A stretch of 64,000 nucleotides of DNA from Adiantum capillus-veneris (Eukaryota > Streptophyta > Polypodiopsida > Polypodiales > Pteridaceae). The notes beneath the pieces were generated by a model. That model searched no databases. It worked only from the letters and a program-made list of their open reading frames with translations, and was not told where the DNA came from. This document shows, in pieces, positions 22,115 to 33,959 of this stretch; within the stretch, counting starts at the first letter, position 1; each line of letters opens with the position of its first letter. The translations under genes and the position numbers were made by a program. Where the stretch lies: the NCBI GenBank assembly GCA_014529385.2, contig CM043960.1, positions 35,635,396 to 35,699,395 of the forward strand. Direction: 5' to 3'.

Positions 22115-22524
22115 AGTAAATGCCTACACCTCATGTGAAAACTGCTCAAAAAGAGGAGAAACAAAGTGGGGCTTATGCGTGCTATATAGCACAACCCAAA
22201 GAAGACTATAAGGGACATATTATGCAAAAACGGCACTGACAAAAAATCTGCACAAAAGGACAAAATTGCCTATACAACACTATCAGTAGTGGAAACGGAG
22301 ACCAGAATGAGCTCGAACGGAAAATCTGAGCAGACTAAGCTCTATAAGATCTCCCAAAGTATTTGTCGACCTGCTAACACTCACCAAAGCTCACTGAAAG
22401 CGGAGAAAGTGAGCAGGCATGTGCGGCGACTAAGCCCAGGAGGTCGCAGCCTGCTCATATACCAATTGTTGGAAATAGAGATGCAGGGAAACACACACAT
22501 CTTGGAGAAGACGAAGAAATCTCA

Positions 22525-22797
22525 AGGGTTGGAGATCAAAGAGAATCCCCAAGGATTTTGGAAATTTTGTGTCCAACAAGCTTGGAAGCTTTTTGGAGTC
22601 GGTTTGAGGAATAGCCAATTGCGTCTAACATAAGAAGCAAGAAAGAGTTAAAGATGAAGAGAAGTTGAAGAAAAAATTAGTTTTCAACCAACCAATCAAT
22701 CTTTATTTCCAGTGGAGAAGACTTTTCGCTCTAAAGCCTCAAGAAGCTTTATGTGTGCACCCAACTCTGCACACACACACACAAAAATAAATAAATT
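22525..22797. other. Spacer between copia and the convergent gene pair
   Basis: This holds diverged LTR-like or unrelated sequence and an (AC)n run at about 22770-22783. No gene was recognised. Confidence 0.4.
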
Positions 22798-22825
22798 ATC
22801 ATTAGGAAAAGTTTGGACTCAAAAA
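22798..22825. repeat. Left arm of a 28-bp inverted repeat
   Basis: All 28 bases match, in inverted orientation, 28656-28683 at the other end of the convergent gene pair. The match weakens over the next 20 bases. It may mark element ends or an internal inversion. Confidence 0.75.
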
Positions 22826-23199
22826 TGGGCCTTGTAAGAAATGCCAGGTCAGCTTAGAGAGAGATAATAAAAAGTCCCTGATTTCATTTTTGATATTCAC
22901 TTTCAAAAAAACTCGGATATCAGATTTGGGGGGTACGTTTATTAAAACTCTCAAAAAGTGTTCAGACAATGATAACATACGACGGCTCCGAATTGAACGC
23001 CGATTGTCTCAATCTTTTGGATTTTTCAAAACTAAGATTTGGCGCTCAACGAGGTGCATTGAATGTTATTCTTCTCCTCATTTTCACGTCTCTCTTGCTT
23101 TCCGCCTGCGCGTAGTCTCCTCCCTTGAGCTCTCTTCCATTTGCTCCACTCTTGCGCTCTCCTCTGTTTTGAGCTTTCTCATTCACCAAGTCGTCTCAA

Positions 23200-25873
23200 T
23201 GTCATTATCATCTTCACACAGAACTCAGACAAGGAGTCAAAACGATGTGTATCATATGCATATCAAACTGTCCAGAGAATACGAGCCCCTCCACCGTTCA
23301 GAAACATAACGTCATTGGTGAACTATGTAGGAGACGGTTATTCTGGTTTATATGGCTACACCAAGCATTTGGCGGCCAAAAGTGATATTCTTAAGCTTGA
23401 GAGAGACCTTGAGAAAACTTTTGCTTGAAGCAAACTGCGACAGAGTGCGCTCAGCAACTGAAAGGCAAGGACGAAAGCATCACGCAGCTCACGTAGGATC
23501 TCAGAGAAAAAAATAATGTCTTGGGTCCTCGGTTAAGAGAACGACGCTTACGAGAAATTGAACAGCTGAAGGTTGGTTCTGGGGGTTTGAAGAAGAGGGT
23601 TAAAGCAATCAAGTAAGATTATCATTCAAGCAGGTTTAATGCATCTTTACATTTGTAGTTTTATATCTTACATTTTATATTTATGCTTAGATCGTTTGTT
23701 ACATCCTCAGTCAAATATTGACAGCAACACACCAACTTCTTCAATTCCTTATGGTCTCATACTGAAACGCAAAGATGTCGCCGGACTTTTGGACGATAAG
23801 CGCTACTAAAAGATTTTTGCTAAGCAACTTGACACTCTTTTGAAACAGAATCAACTCCAAACACGTGATGTTCAGTCAATTCTGGATGAAGCCGGAATAT
23901 CCAACAAAGGTTATTCTGCAATTTTTAGGTATGTCTGGTGTTTGAATCAATTGTCTTCACCTGTCAAATCAAATGTCTGTAATTTTTAGGTATATTGGAT
24001 ATGTGTAGCATTTGAAAACTTGGAAATAGTCCATTTACTTAATTTTCTCTTTACATAACTATGCAGCAACAAAGTAAGAAGTTCAATCTCAAGCACACGT
24101 TGCTGCCAAATCCTTTCTCCATTCGAAAGACAAGACTGGAGGTCAACCACGAAGTGCTTCGGACATTGGGCACTCCTTTTCACATTGAAGCAATGTACAG
24201 ATCGCCATCAGCAGAGGAAGTGGTCTATGATAAATACAATAATATATTTTATGATTTAGTAGCTTTGCAGACATATATTGTTCAATTGTTCGAAGTTTCT
24301 CAAGAGGAATGCATTGGAGTCTTGAAGTTTGTGCTTAAACTGGATGAGTGCGAGCTAGTGAAAGAGACAAAGGTTGAGCGTGTCACAATAACACTTATGA
24401 ATAGAGCACTAGATGAAAGCATTGCTTCAGACAACCCTAGAAACTTTAGCGTGCAATCCAAAAACAATATTTTCTTATTAGCCACATTCAAGGTTTGATA
24501 TCAACAAGTTTTTGCTTTAAAAAATGGTTAGACATGTTTCATTTGATTGGTTTGGTTTTCCCATTTCAGGTGCCTTCACAGAATTTCGATATTCTTAACT
24601 GGGTTTTCCATCAAACAAGTATTCCTGAAGTCATAAGCGAACAAAGAAATGGAAAGACACTCGATGTATTAGGCATGGGTTCATACACAGTAGAGTGGCA
24701 TATGGCTGGAGATCTCAAAACCCTAAAGTGTATGTACAACATCTCACAAGGAGCAACAAGTAAAAGCCCTTGTTTGTATTGCATGGGAGGAGTCATTGGT
24801 CTTGACAAAAGAAATTAGAGGAGAGCACCGGACAAGCACTTGCAGGACCTTAACTTCCGCCCAGTGTTGGATATTCCACTATCCAAAGTACATATTTGCA
24901 CGATGCATGCACTCTCCACAATCATTGAGAAACTTATGTTTCTGTAAATTGTTTTGCTTGGACCACTCGGCCAGCATCAACAAAACAAAGGGCTGTATTA
25001 TCATTGGAAACATATTTCTTAGATATGGGCTTGCATGGAGGACATGTGAAAATAGAGCAGGACAAGAAGAGGTCTAAGAATGGTCGAGATGTGCCAAAGA
25101 AGTTGGTTATTGGCGGTGTGAAAGCCCGTCTCTTCTTGTCGATGCCAACAAGTGGCAGACAATGCAAAAGCCAAAGTGCTCAGGAAAGGTTGACATTGAG
25201 ATACAAGCGGTGGAGAAACCTGCATAATGCAATGGTTGACCACGCAGACAATGGTGCTGCAAGGACTCGCAAAGCGAACGTGTGGAAAAGTTTGGATTCC
25301 ATATTCAAGTTTTGTGAGCTCAATACTTGGAGAGATATTGACTATACATTGTTTCAAGACTCTCTGGAGACCTTCCACAGGTCTTTCATAGCTACATGGA
25401 CAAATCAACACATAACTCATTACATGGTATATTACTTTATTTGATAAAATTGTGATTATATATTTACATATAAACAATAGGCTGTTTTTTTTTTACAGCA
25501 TATCATATGCAACCACATGCCTTGGTTTGCTAGGCAGTATGGTAGCTTGGCTATATGGTCTACACAAGGTATGGAGAAAACTCACTACCAAGCCCGTATT
25601 GGCTATTTCAGCCACACTCGTCACGGAGGTGGTGCAAACAAAGCCAACAGTTTGGAGGAACTACATCAATGGACTTATCAAAAACTTATGCATAGAACAC
25701 ACCGAAAGGAATGTGTCAAAGACAGTCAGATTGGCCAAGCAATGAGATTAGCAAGCAAACGACGGAAGAAGGAAATATGGGAGGCATCTTCTGCGGCATC
25801 GCGACATGCAGAGTGGCGACTTCAAAAAGAACGCATTGGAAAAACTTGGGCAACTCCGACCCAAGTTGTTTGA
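23200..25873 (+). pseudogene. Decayed multi-exon transposase-like gene, family not recognised
   Basis: At least five exons are inferred. A coiled-coil region (GKDESITQL, RLREIEQLKVG) lies near 23460-23612, then LDDKRY...LDEAGISNKGY up to 23928, then 24067-24492, 24570-25426 and 25499-25873. Introns have GT-AG ends. Exon 24570-25426 has EWHMAGDLKTLKCMYN, a SPCLYC pair of cysteines and VHICTMHALSTIIEKL. The last exon has HMPWFARQYGSLAIWSTQGMEKTHYQARIGYF and a GGG turn, then a basic tail. The order D ... C-x2-C ... H ... QGMEK resembles predicted RNase-H-fold transposases of eukaryotes, with D of AGDLK and E of QGMEK as possible catalytic residues (inference). Stops at 24816-24818 and about 24945 plus small indels make it inactive. 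Confidence 0.5.
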
Positions 25874-26022
25874 GACTTCCTAAAGATGGCGCATTGTAAC
25901 ACAATATAACTTTTTGTGCCAAGAGAAGACAACCAGTCACAAAAGTGAGAAACATAATGTACTCATTGTTTTGATAGAAAATGTAATATTTTTTGGCATC
26001 GACAATATACATTGGAGCTTCT

Positions 26023-28752
26023 TTATTCTTCATCTTCGTCAGGAAAAGTTACAAAATATTCTGGCCTTTTTGCCTGCTGTGTGTTATTGTCTTCTTCTTG
26101 CCTTGGTCTTTTGAAACCTAGTCTTGTAGGTTCGTTTGTCGACAGTACATTTGTCTCCACCTCCACAGCCACAAGAGACATTTCTTCAGTAGGCAGATGC
26201 GCAATTGGTTGTTTATTGCAAAAAATAGCATGCTTGTCATACTCTAGTAATTGCGCAGGATCAGTGATTCCGCATGCCAAACCATATGCTGCTTGGGTCA
26301 AAAAATAGCGACTACGCAAACTATACATTCCTGGCCCTTGGCCAAACATATACAATGCGGCCTTTTTTTTTAAAAGCATTATTTGATCTGCGTTCCACCT
26401 AATGACGGCCCCTCCTAAATATCTTGAAAGTGTCTTCAATGTCATGAAGGGTAGCTCCGCGTTGTCATTGGAGAAGGACGAAGGGAAGACCAAAAAACTC
26501 GGATACTTAAGATTCTTTCAGTATTGGTCGAGAGAGGAATTCTTCCCTAAATCACCCATGCCTCGTCCACGAGGGCGAGGAATGAAGGTATCATCATAGA
26601 CCACCAACTGCAACAAATTGAAGTTATGAAATGAGATAAGTAGAAACCAAAAAAGTAAGGCAAATAAAAAAAGATTACCTTCTGGTTTTCATCTTCCTCA
26701 AGTAAGTCCTCATTCCATAGGTTGATGCCGCCCTGTCCTCCAGTGGACGCATTGGAGGTTGAGGCCAAAGATGATGAAGAAGTGCTTGCCTTACCCATTT
26801 CTTCAATCCCTAGCTTTTTTTGCACTTCCATGAACTCCTTTTCTGTTGGAAGCGTGCGCTCATACCTAACAACATCATTGTAAATCATCACAAGTGCACT
26901 TGCAGGGTCAACGAACTCATCGTCATTTACATGGGCATCTATAACAGAATACTTGTCGTGCTCAGGGTCAATGACAGCATCATCCTCTTCGAGATTCTGT
27001 GCCACAATGGCAAGGCAATAGTCCTCTCGAAGGTCAAAAAGCTCCATAATGTCGTTAAGCATGAGATACTGCAAATCACCAATAGGTATGGTAGGTAGAA
27101 CACTAGTAGGCAAAGCACCAACCTGAAGCTGGACTCCCTCTGAAACCTGCAAGGCAAGGCTTCCCCGAGACTTGGACTCTTGACCCTCCCCAGCCTGATC
27201 CTCTAGCGAGGCCTCTGCAGCATCAACATGCTCATCCAAAATTAAATGCAAATATAAAATAAAACCTGCATAATATTCAGCCACTCGACACTTGCGGTTA
27301 TGAAGTGTACACTTGTAGTCTGTTATCCGCAAGTGCACTGGCAGCTTAAGGAAACTCCTAGAAAATATGTGTTTCTTCGAGGAGTCCGAATTGATATCCT
27401 TCATGTGAACAAAACGAACTCCTTGTATCTCGACAATGCCATCAAATGTTTGCTGCTGATAGGTCTGCTCAAAACCTGATAGGTAATGTTGCGCGGAGAC
27501 AATCCACTCATGCAAAGAAAAATCTGGATTGAACATCGGCCTGATCTCTGTCTCACGCTGCTGAAGCCCAATGCGGTATAGAAAATGAGATAGTTTGGCT
27601 TGGGGGGCACCCTCAGAGCAAGGCACTTCCTCCTCCGCTTCAACATTGAAGGGGTCCATAACGAAAATTCAAACCTTGAAGGCAAATTGAGATCGGACTC
27701 ATTTAACAGATCCTCTCGAACCTGTCTTAAAGTGACATTTGATCTAACCACAACAACTGTAAGCAAATAATTTGAAAACCATATCTCAATGGACATCAAG
27801 GGATTTAAAGCATTGTCACTTAAATATTGATCCATAGCTACCAACTGACCATTCACTCGATGCCACCTCATGTAGTAGAAAGAAACTATAAAATTCTGTG
27901 ATGCTATCATACACTTGCACACAACCGAGCGCTTGTCAACTTTGCACAAAATGCCTTCAGAATCACTGACATCCCAATTATCATCCAAAAAATCAAGGCA
28001 AGGTTGGGATTTGCAGATGAACATGGTTTCTGTTTTTCTAACCCCCTCATCGTGGAAGAAATCTATAAAGACATGTAATGGCATAAATGGACTAACTCGT
28101 ACTTGCCTGCTTGCAATGTTTGGTCGCAAACACTTCAAAATTTCCTGATGAATCTTGAGTTTAAAACACTCAGAGGTTTCTGAATTTGGAACTGGCCACT
28201 TTCGGGAATCTTGTTGGGGAAGAGGGAAAGGTTTCAAAGTGCCAAATCCATGGACAAAGCAAGGGGCGTTGTAAAAGTAGTCGTAAAAGAAAACTCCCCT
28301 CTCTGCGAGAGCTCTTCTCGCACTAGTTCTGTACATAAGTTCTCCCACCGAAGCATGAAAAGCATCAAAAATACCAATTATGCACTCAACTGGTTGCCAG
28401 TCTTTTTTGTTAGAAGGATAAATATCTGCAAAAACAAAAGATAAGAGAATGGTCACAAGAAATAGTCAACAAAATAACTTGAAGGATCTTTAAAGACTTT
28501 TTAGCAATATAGTAGTCACACAGTTTGGTCTATGAGCAGGAAACCCCAAAGGTGACTGTTGTAGTCGTAGTTCGGAGTGCATATATGCATGCTCAATGAG
28601 CACCTCTTTCACTGTCTTTCCCATTTGAGACAAGCGAAAATCTTTGACACGTCCTTTTTTGAGTCCAAACTTTTCCTAATGATTGTCGCCTTTAGCTGTT
28701 GTAAAGTGGGTCGCTCAGGGTTGACAATAACTTCTCTCTTTAGAGTAACCAT
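26023..28752 (-). pseudogene. Convergent multi-exon gene of unknown function
   Basis: Three exons are inferred: 28752-28522 (start MVTLKREVIV, one frameshift in an A-run), 28425-26679 (one frameshift near 27665) and 26607-26023, with GT-AG introns in consistent phase. About 850 residues are implied. Visible features are YPSNKKDWQPVECIIGIFDA, a Cys-containing middle, and NVTLRQVREDLLNESDLNLPSRFEF, which has the spacing of a ubiquitin-like or PB1-like fold. A segment FLYRIGLQQRETEIRPMF, an acidic Ser-rich linker (ASTSSSSLASTSNAS) and the C-terminal WNADQIMLLKKKAALYMFGQGPGMYSL complete it. One in-frame TGA (26518-26520) is present. It faces the transposase-like gene tail to tail, about 150 bp apart. 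I do not recognise the family. Confidence 0.5.
28656..28683. repeat. Right arm of a 28-bp inverted repeat
   Basis: Reverse complement of 22798-22825. Here it overlaps the inferred first exon of the minus-strand gene (encoding IIRKSLDSK). Confidence 0.75.
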
Positions 28753-28758
28753 ATGTAT

Positions 28759-30458
28759 TGGAAATGGCCTAAGAAATTTGAGAATAGCGGAATTAAGAGG
28801 ATTAGAGTGACCATTTTCATGAGACTACTCTAAGAACATAGAGGGTGAACTTAATTAGCGGTAGCAACATAACCATAATATATAATTAACTTGGCATGAA
28901 CAATACTTTTGCAAGAGAGAGAGAGTTAGAGAACTTGACAACAATTGAGGATCGGATTTATGTGGAACCAGTCCCCCCTCCAATAGGCTTTTGTATTATA
29001 GATTCTCCCATCAAGACAGACTTGGTACAATATAGTCTTTGTGTTCCGTATGACCAAGGTGATGCAATGAAGATGGAAAACTTCATGCATCATGAGCATA
29101 ACATAACCTTGTAAAAACATTAACCAGCCCCGAGCTCAGTCCCAAGGCCTCACCTTCGAAGGTGGAGAGAGCTAGTGGGGAATGAGGGTAGTGAAGAGGA
29201 AGAAGAATTAACAAACGAGAAAGAGATAGTTCCTCACTTATCATCACTCTTATTGCATAGCATAGCATAATAGAATAATAATGATGATGATGAAGATGGA
29301 AAGCTTAAGCATTGGAGCATGGCTCTTGGTTGGATTTGCATTCCATAGCCAAGAGTGTTGGTGTAGGCTCTCAACTTCTTAACAAGCTTGGAGAAGAAGA
29401 TGGAGCTCTTGCATTGTGCACTTCACACAATGAGTGTGTGTGTGGGGGGGGGGGGGGAGAATATAGCCTGCAAGCAAGCCCCTAGCTTCCTTGCTCGACC
29501 CCCCTTGTAGCTCATGCTAGAAGTTGATTGGACCCCTACAAGCCTAGCCAATCACATGCAGTACATATCAAGCAACCATGCTAGCCTTGGGACACTTTCT
29601 CCTTTGAGAAAGAGGACTTGATAAATGCATAAACAATTAATTAAATTAGCTAAATTATCATTGGACCCCTTGAGAGGCCAACCAATGGGCTTTAGGCACC
29701 TTATGAGGGCAACATGGAGAAGAACTTGACATGTGTCCCTGTCGCTTCTTTAGGCAAGGCTTGACTTGTGTGAGGATGTGTGTGTTCTCTCTCATGCTCC
29801 TACAATGAGGGCTCGCCCCCCCCATGAGGAGGGATACTTGTTGACTTTTGGAACACCTTGAGCCCCTCAAGCACCTTATCATGGAACACCTTAGCACCTT
29901 GGTCATTAAGCACCTCAAGCACCTTAGTCAGCAAGCACGACAAGCACCTCAAGCATCTTAATTAGCAAGCATGACAAGCACCTCAAGCTTGGGCCGGGTT
30001 CCCACCTCAAGCACAACCCTAGCTTGCCTAAGGTCAAATGACTTTTAACACTAACCTTTGGAAGTCTTTAATGAAGCTAACCCTAAGGTCTTTAAGCTCC
30101 ATGAGCTAGCCTTGCTCTTTGGAAGATCGTCTCTCATTTGGACCCCTTTAACCTTGGCCCGGCATTGAGATAGATTCATAAGCACATATCTATATTCTAA
30201 CTCTTGTTTCCATTTATTCTCCCGCATTAAATGATCAGTTTAATATGAGAAAATCATTTGGGTTGACTAGATATTAGATTTTATGACATTACTTCTCTTG
30301 AAATCATAGTCTTCCTCGACTATGAGGTAGAAGAGATAAAGCCTTAGTCATTAGTCGATGTTTCTTAGCATGTAGAGAATCCCTTTTTACCTTAAAACAT
30401 CATTCCAAGATGAATGACTAATCCATTTGGGGCTTGGGAGACTTAGCTGCCACAAGCA
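28759..30458 (-). repeat. 3' LTR of the gypsy element (outer end tentative)
   Basis: The segment 28759-29271 matches 35801-36366 closely. I extend the LTR to about 30458 because the minus strand there has a purine tract (CAAGAGGAGACA) followed by TGCTTG, a plausible LTR start. Within it, 29865-29990 carries imperfect repeats of CAAGCACCTCAAGCA(C/T)CTTA, and a G run lies at about 29443-29457. Confidence 0.6.
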
Positions 30459-30647
30459 TGTCTCCTCTTGAGTCCATTTGATTCTCCCAAAGTAGAGTGA
30501 CAAATTCTAGTTGGTGTTTGAGAGACATCGTCATCACAAACAAGATTTTAAGCAGACATACTACTTAACTTTGTGCACAATTTTAAAAAAATATTAGTCT
30601 TATAAGACAAAAAAAATTGATCATTTAAAAGATACATGTACATTTTC

Positions 30648-30875
30648 TTACTCTAATGTAACATTGTAAGCATTGACAAGATTCATACTATCCTTAAGTT
30701 GTATTCCTTGCATCCATCTAGCATCTTTAAAAGGATAACTTTTGAACTTAATAAGATACCGTCGAATAATCTTACCATGTTGTAGTACCTTGTCCTCATG
30801 CCGAAGGATAGCTTCGTGTTGTAGCACCTCTTCTTGGTCTTTGATTTGTGGGGGGGTCTTCAATGATTGGTTCAC
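30648..30875 (-). pseudogene. Integrase C-terminal chromodomain-like segment
   Basis: EEVLQHEAILRHEDKVLQHGKIIRRYLIKFKSYPFKDARWM matches the chromodomain-like end of plant gypsy (chromovirus) integrases, where R-Y-L-x-K-F-K-x-Y-P...A-x-W-M is conserved. It would steer integration to particular chromatin. It is the last coding piece before the 3' LTR. Confidence 0.65.
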
Positions 30876-31097
30876 TTGGTGGCTCTCCTTTGTAGGGCTT
30901 AAGTAGGCTCACATGAAAATCATTGTGTATGATCAATGGTTGGGCAGCTTGAGTTGATCATCCATGTCATCGATTGGCTTCAAAATTTGAAAAAGACCAT
31001 AGCATAATACTTTTGATGGCCCGTAGGATTTTTTCCCGTTGTTTGTCTCAATCGAGCCTTGGGAAACTTAAGTAGGACCCAATTATTTTCTTTGACG

Positions 31098-31890
31098 TTA
31101 AGGCCCTTTTGGGCTTATCAGTAGGCAGGCAGCCTTTTGCCTTTGTTGAGAGATGGATATAGCTTCCTTAATCTTTTGGAGAGATTCTTGTAGGTCACAG
31201 CTATACTCATCAACAGCGAAGATCTTCCCATGTACTTTAAGTAGCAAGGGACTTTTAGGTCTTCCCTCTATGATCTCAAAAGGTGCCTTTCTCGTAGTAG
31301 TATGGACAGTATTATTGTACGCATACTCTACAAGGGATAAGTAGTTTTCCCATTGTGAGCGTTGATCTACTTCTGTAATATAAGTCTTTAGTAGATCGAG
31401 TATCGTAAGATTGGCTTGATAGGACGAAGAGAAATTCAATCTTGAATCTAGATTTTCAAAGAGACCTTTCTAGAAATTATTGGTCATTCTAGGATCTCTC
31501 TCTGGAATGATGGATGTTGGCAACCATGGTGTTTGAAAATTTGAGATATGAAGAGGGTTGCCATTTGGTCTGCCTTAATAGTCTTTTTGACAGGAATAAA
31601 ATGTGCTTGCTTATTAAACTTGTCTACTATTGTCCATATTCCCGTATTTCCATGGATAGACTTGAGTAATCCAAAGATAAAATCCATGGATATACTCTCC
31701 CATGGTGAATTATGGATTGGCAATGGCTAGAGTAATCCAGGTTGCTTCCCTCTATCATACTTGGTCTTTTGGCATACCACACATTTTGAGACATACTCTT
31801 ATACGTTCACTTTCATGGTAGGCCAATAGAAGTACGTTTCTACTCTTCGAAAAGTAGGCTAAATTCCTTTATGCCCTGCATAGGGATGAG
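31098..31890 (-). pseudogene. Gypsy integrase core, decayed
   Basis: Frames 31723-31484 and 31439-31098 read MPIHNSPWESISMDFIFGL, with the first catalytic Asp in SMDFI, then WTIVDKFNKQAHFIPVKK with the second Asp in VDKF. They continue with WENYLSLVEYAYNNTVHTTTRKAPFEIIEGRPKSPL, the typical C-terminal core. The DD-E glutamate region is broken by a frameshift between the two frames. Confidence 0.75.
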
Positions 31891-32080
31891 CATGGGATTT
31901 ATACATGACTTTCTCACGAAAGGAGTGGGTAACACATAGCCTATTGCCATGGAGAAGATAGCCATCCCTGCAAGGTGAATGGTTCTTCTTTCTTCCCCAA
32001 AGCAAGGGCTGACATTATGTCTTTAAAGTCAGGGTCAGTAGCATACTTATCTATCATAGAAGATAGATCATTGTGAGTTG

Positions 32081-33270
32081 CTATAGACACCACATTGACT
32101 CTTGGTCATCTCGTGAAAGTGCATCGGCCACTTGATTATGCTCACTACCAATGTGAGCAATAACAAAATAAAATTGCAAAAGAAAAATTTTTCGCTCATT
32201 TGTTTGTCGAAAATCTTGGTTTGCGTCATGAATTATTTGAGAGTTTGGTGGTCCATTCACCAAATTAATGGAGTCCCCAGTAGATAGTGCTTCCATGTGT
32301 CCAAGGCATGTAGTAGAACAGCTCAAAGATCTTTTTCGTATATGCTCAAGACTCGTTCATCGACATTAAGCCTTCGTCTCTCATATGCTATGGCATGTCC
32401 TTCTTGAAGTAAAATTGCTCCAAGGCAATCACCATTAGCATCACATTGGACCTCAAATGGATTTGAGAGATCCAAAAGCATAAGCATTGGTTGGGAGGTA
32501 AGCTTATCTTTGAGCTTGTCAAAAACATTTTGCTCTTTAGCAGTCCATGAGTATGTAACGTTCTTCTTTGTTAAGTCATGTAATGGTCCTGCTATTTAAG
32601 AGAATTTGGATATGAAGCGTCTATAGTATGCACACATACCAATAAAGCTTCTTAGCTCATGTAGATTCCTTGAATTAGGCCATGCTTTTATTACCTTTAA
32701 CTTTGATGGATCCATACGGATACCATCTTGAGAGATAATATGACTTAAGTATTGAATCTCTTGAAGGAAAAATTCACTCTTCTTTTTATTGATAAAAAGC
32801 TTGTTCTCCCTCAAAGCTTGAAAAATCACCTGGAGATGTTTCTTGTGCTCCTCCAAGGACTTGGAGTAGATGATGATATCATCAAAGAACACTCTAGTGA
32901 ATTTGCGGTAGGGTCTAAATACTTTCTTCATTAAACGATCGAATGTGGCCGGTGCATTAGTTCAGCCAAAAGGCATGACTAGATATTCATAAAGACCAAA
33001 TGTTGTACAAAATGTGGTCTTTATGATATCTTCATTCACTATCCTTATTTGATGATAGCCACTTTTAAGGTCAATCCTACTGAAGTAGGTCGAAGCTTGT
33101 GGCTTATCAAACAGATCTTCTACCCGCGGTACGGGAAATCTGTTTTTGATAGTGATATGGTTTTGACGCTCGATAGTCCAGACACATGCGATATGTACCA
33201 TCTTTCTTTTGCATCAAAAGGACTGGAGAACAAAAGGGAGAGGAGCTATGCCTCACCATCCCTTTTCTAA
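32081..33270 (-). pseudogene. Gypsy reverse transcriptase and RNase H, decayed
   Basis: RT blocks run in order: [34 protein letters not shown] (catalytic Asp A), YLVMPFG, then FFDDIIIYSKSLEEH (FxDD catalytic motif at about 32890-32870) and EIQYLSHIISQDG. SFIGMCAYYRRFI and an RNase H with VQCDANGD, AILLQEG and VADALSRDDQE follow. Stops break it at several points, including just before the MKKVF... frame. Confidence 0.8.
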
Positions 33271-33273
33271 CAA

Positions 33274-33933
33274 TTATTTTACTTGCCTCATGATCTCCTC
33301 TTGTTGAGCTTGGGAAACTCGATAAGGAGGCTTGTTAGGCGATAAGCTTCCTGGTAGGAGCTCAATTTGATGATGATCACCCCCTTGTTTTGGAGGTAAG
33401 TCCAAAGGGATATCATCAATAAAAATATCTTGGAATCCATTTAGAAAATTAGACAATTCTAACTCTTCTTGACTCCTACCATCTTCATCTGATAAAACAT
33501 TTGGACTTTTTATACATCGCTTGACAAAAATCATGCACGCAAAAACTGAGCTTTTCATTGATTTGTCAAAAGCAGGAGAATTTACAAGGGGTATGGTACG
33601 ACCAAGCTCATTAGTATCTATGTACATGTTCTTTTGCCTATACTTGAAGTACAACCTTCTTTTAGGGAACTTTACATTAAGATCCATACGGTCAAACCAT
33701 GATGCCCCTAAGATGACATCTTCATGCTTGAGAGGGGAGATGAAGAAATCTTCTTTTTCAACATAGCCTTGGACATGAATCCTCAATTTTCCAATCAAAG
33801 GAATAACTAAGGCTTCTTGCCCCTTGAAGGCTCCATCGGCTACAACAATATCTGCCATCTCATGAGCTTGAACGCCTAATTTGGTGACCAATTCCGTGGA
33901 TATGAAATTGTGAGTAGAGCCAGGGTCAAACAA
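33274..33933 (-). pseudogene. Gypsy aspartic protease and RT lead-in
   Basis: FDPGSTHNFISTELV is the protease active loop (plants usually have DSGSTHNFI; here Pro replaces Ser, which may impair catalysis). It is followed by VILGASWFDRMD. The 220-codon frame continues into DIFIDDIPLDLPPKQGGDHHQIELLPG...[15 protein letters not shown], the standard RT lead-in. It is the best-preserved frame of the element. Confidence 0.8.
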
Positions 33934-33959
33934 GATGAAGGCATCATGCTCCCTTATCT

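Larger units (their letters stand above)
20701..22524 (-). mobile_element. Ty1/copia element with large internal deletion, minus strand
   Basis: The left (3') LTR is 20701-20933. The right (5') LTR starts at 22467 with the same TGTTGGAAATAG and about 58 matching bases before diverging. A primer-binding-like site (GCTCATATACCAA on plus) precedes 22467, and the polypurine AGGGGGGATT precedes the 3' LTR at 20934-20942. The start of Gag is fused by deletion directly to the RT catalytic region. Confidence 0.75.

Noticed and set aside
22798-28683. Calling the 28-bp inverted copies true terminal inverted repeats
   Set aside because: No matching target duplication is visible outside them and the right arm lies within a plausible exon, so the claim is kept as a finding only.
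29865-29990. Short spaced repeats resembling a CRISPR array
   Set aside because: Units are imperfect, spacers are irregular and repeat-derived, and the context is a plant LTR.
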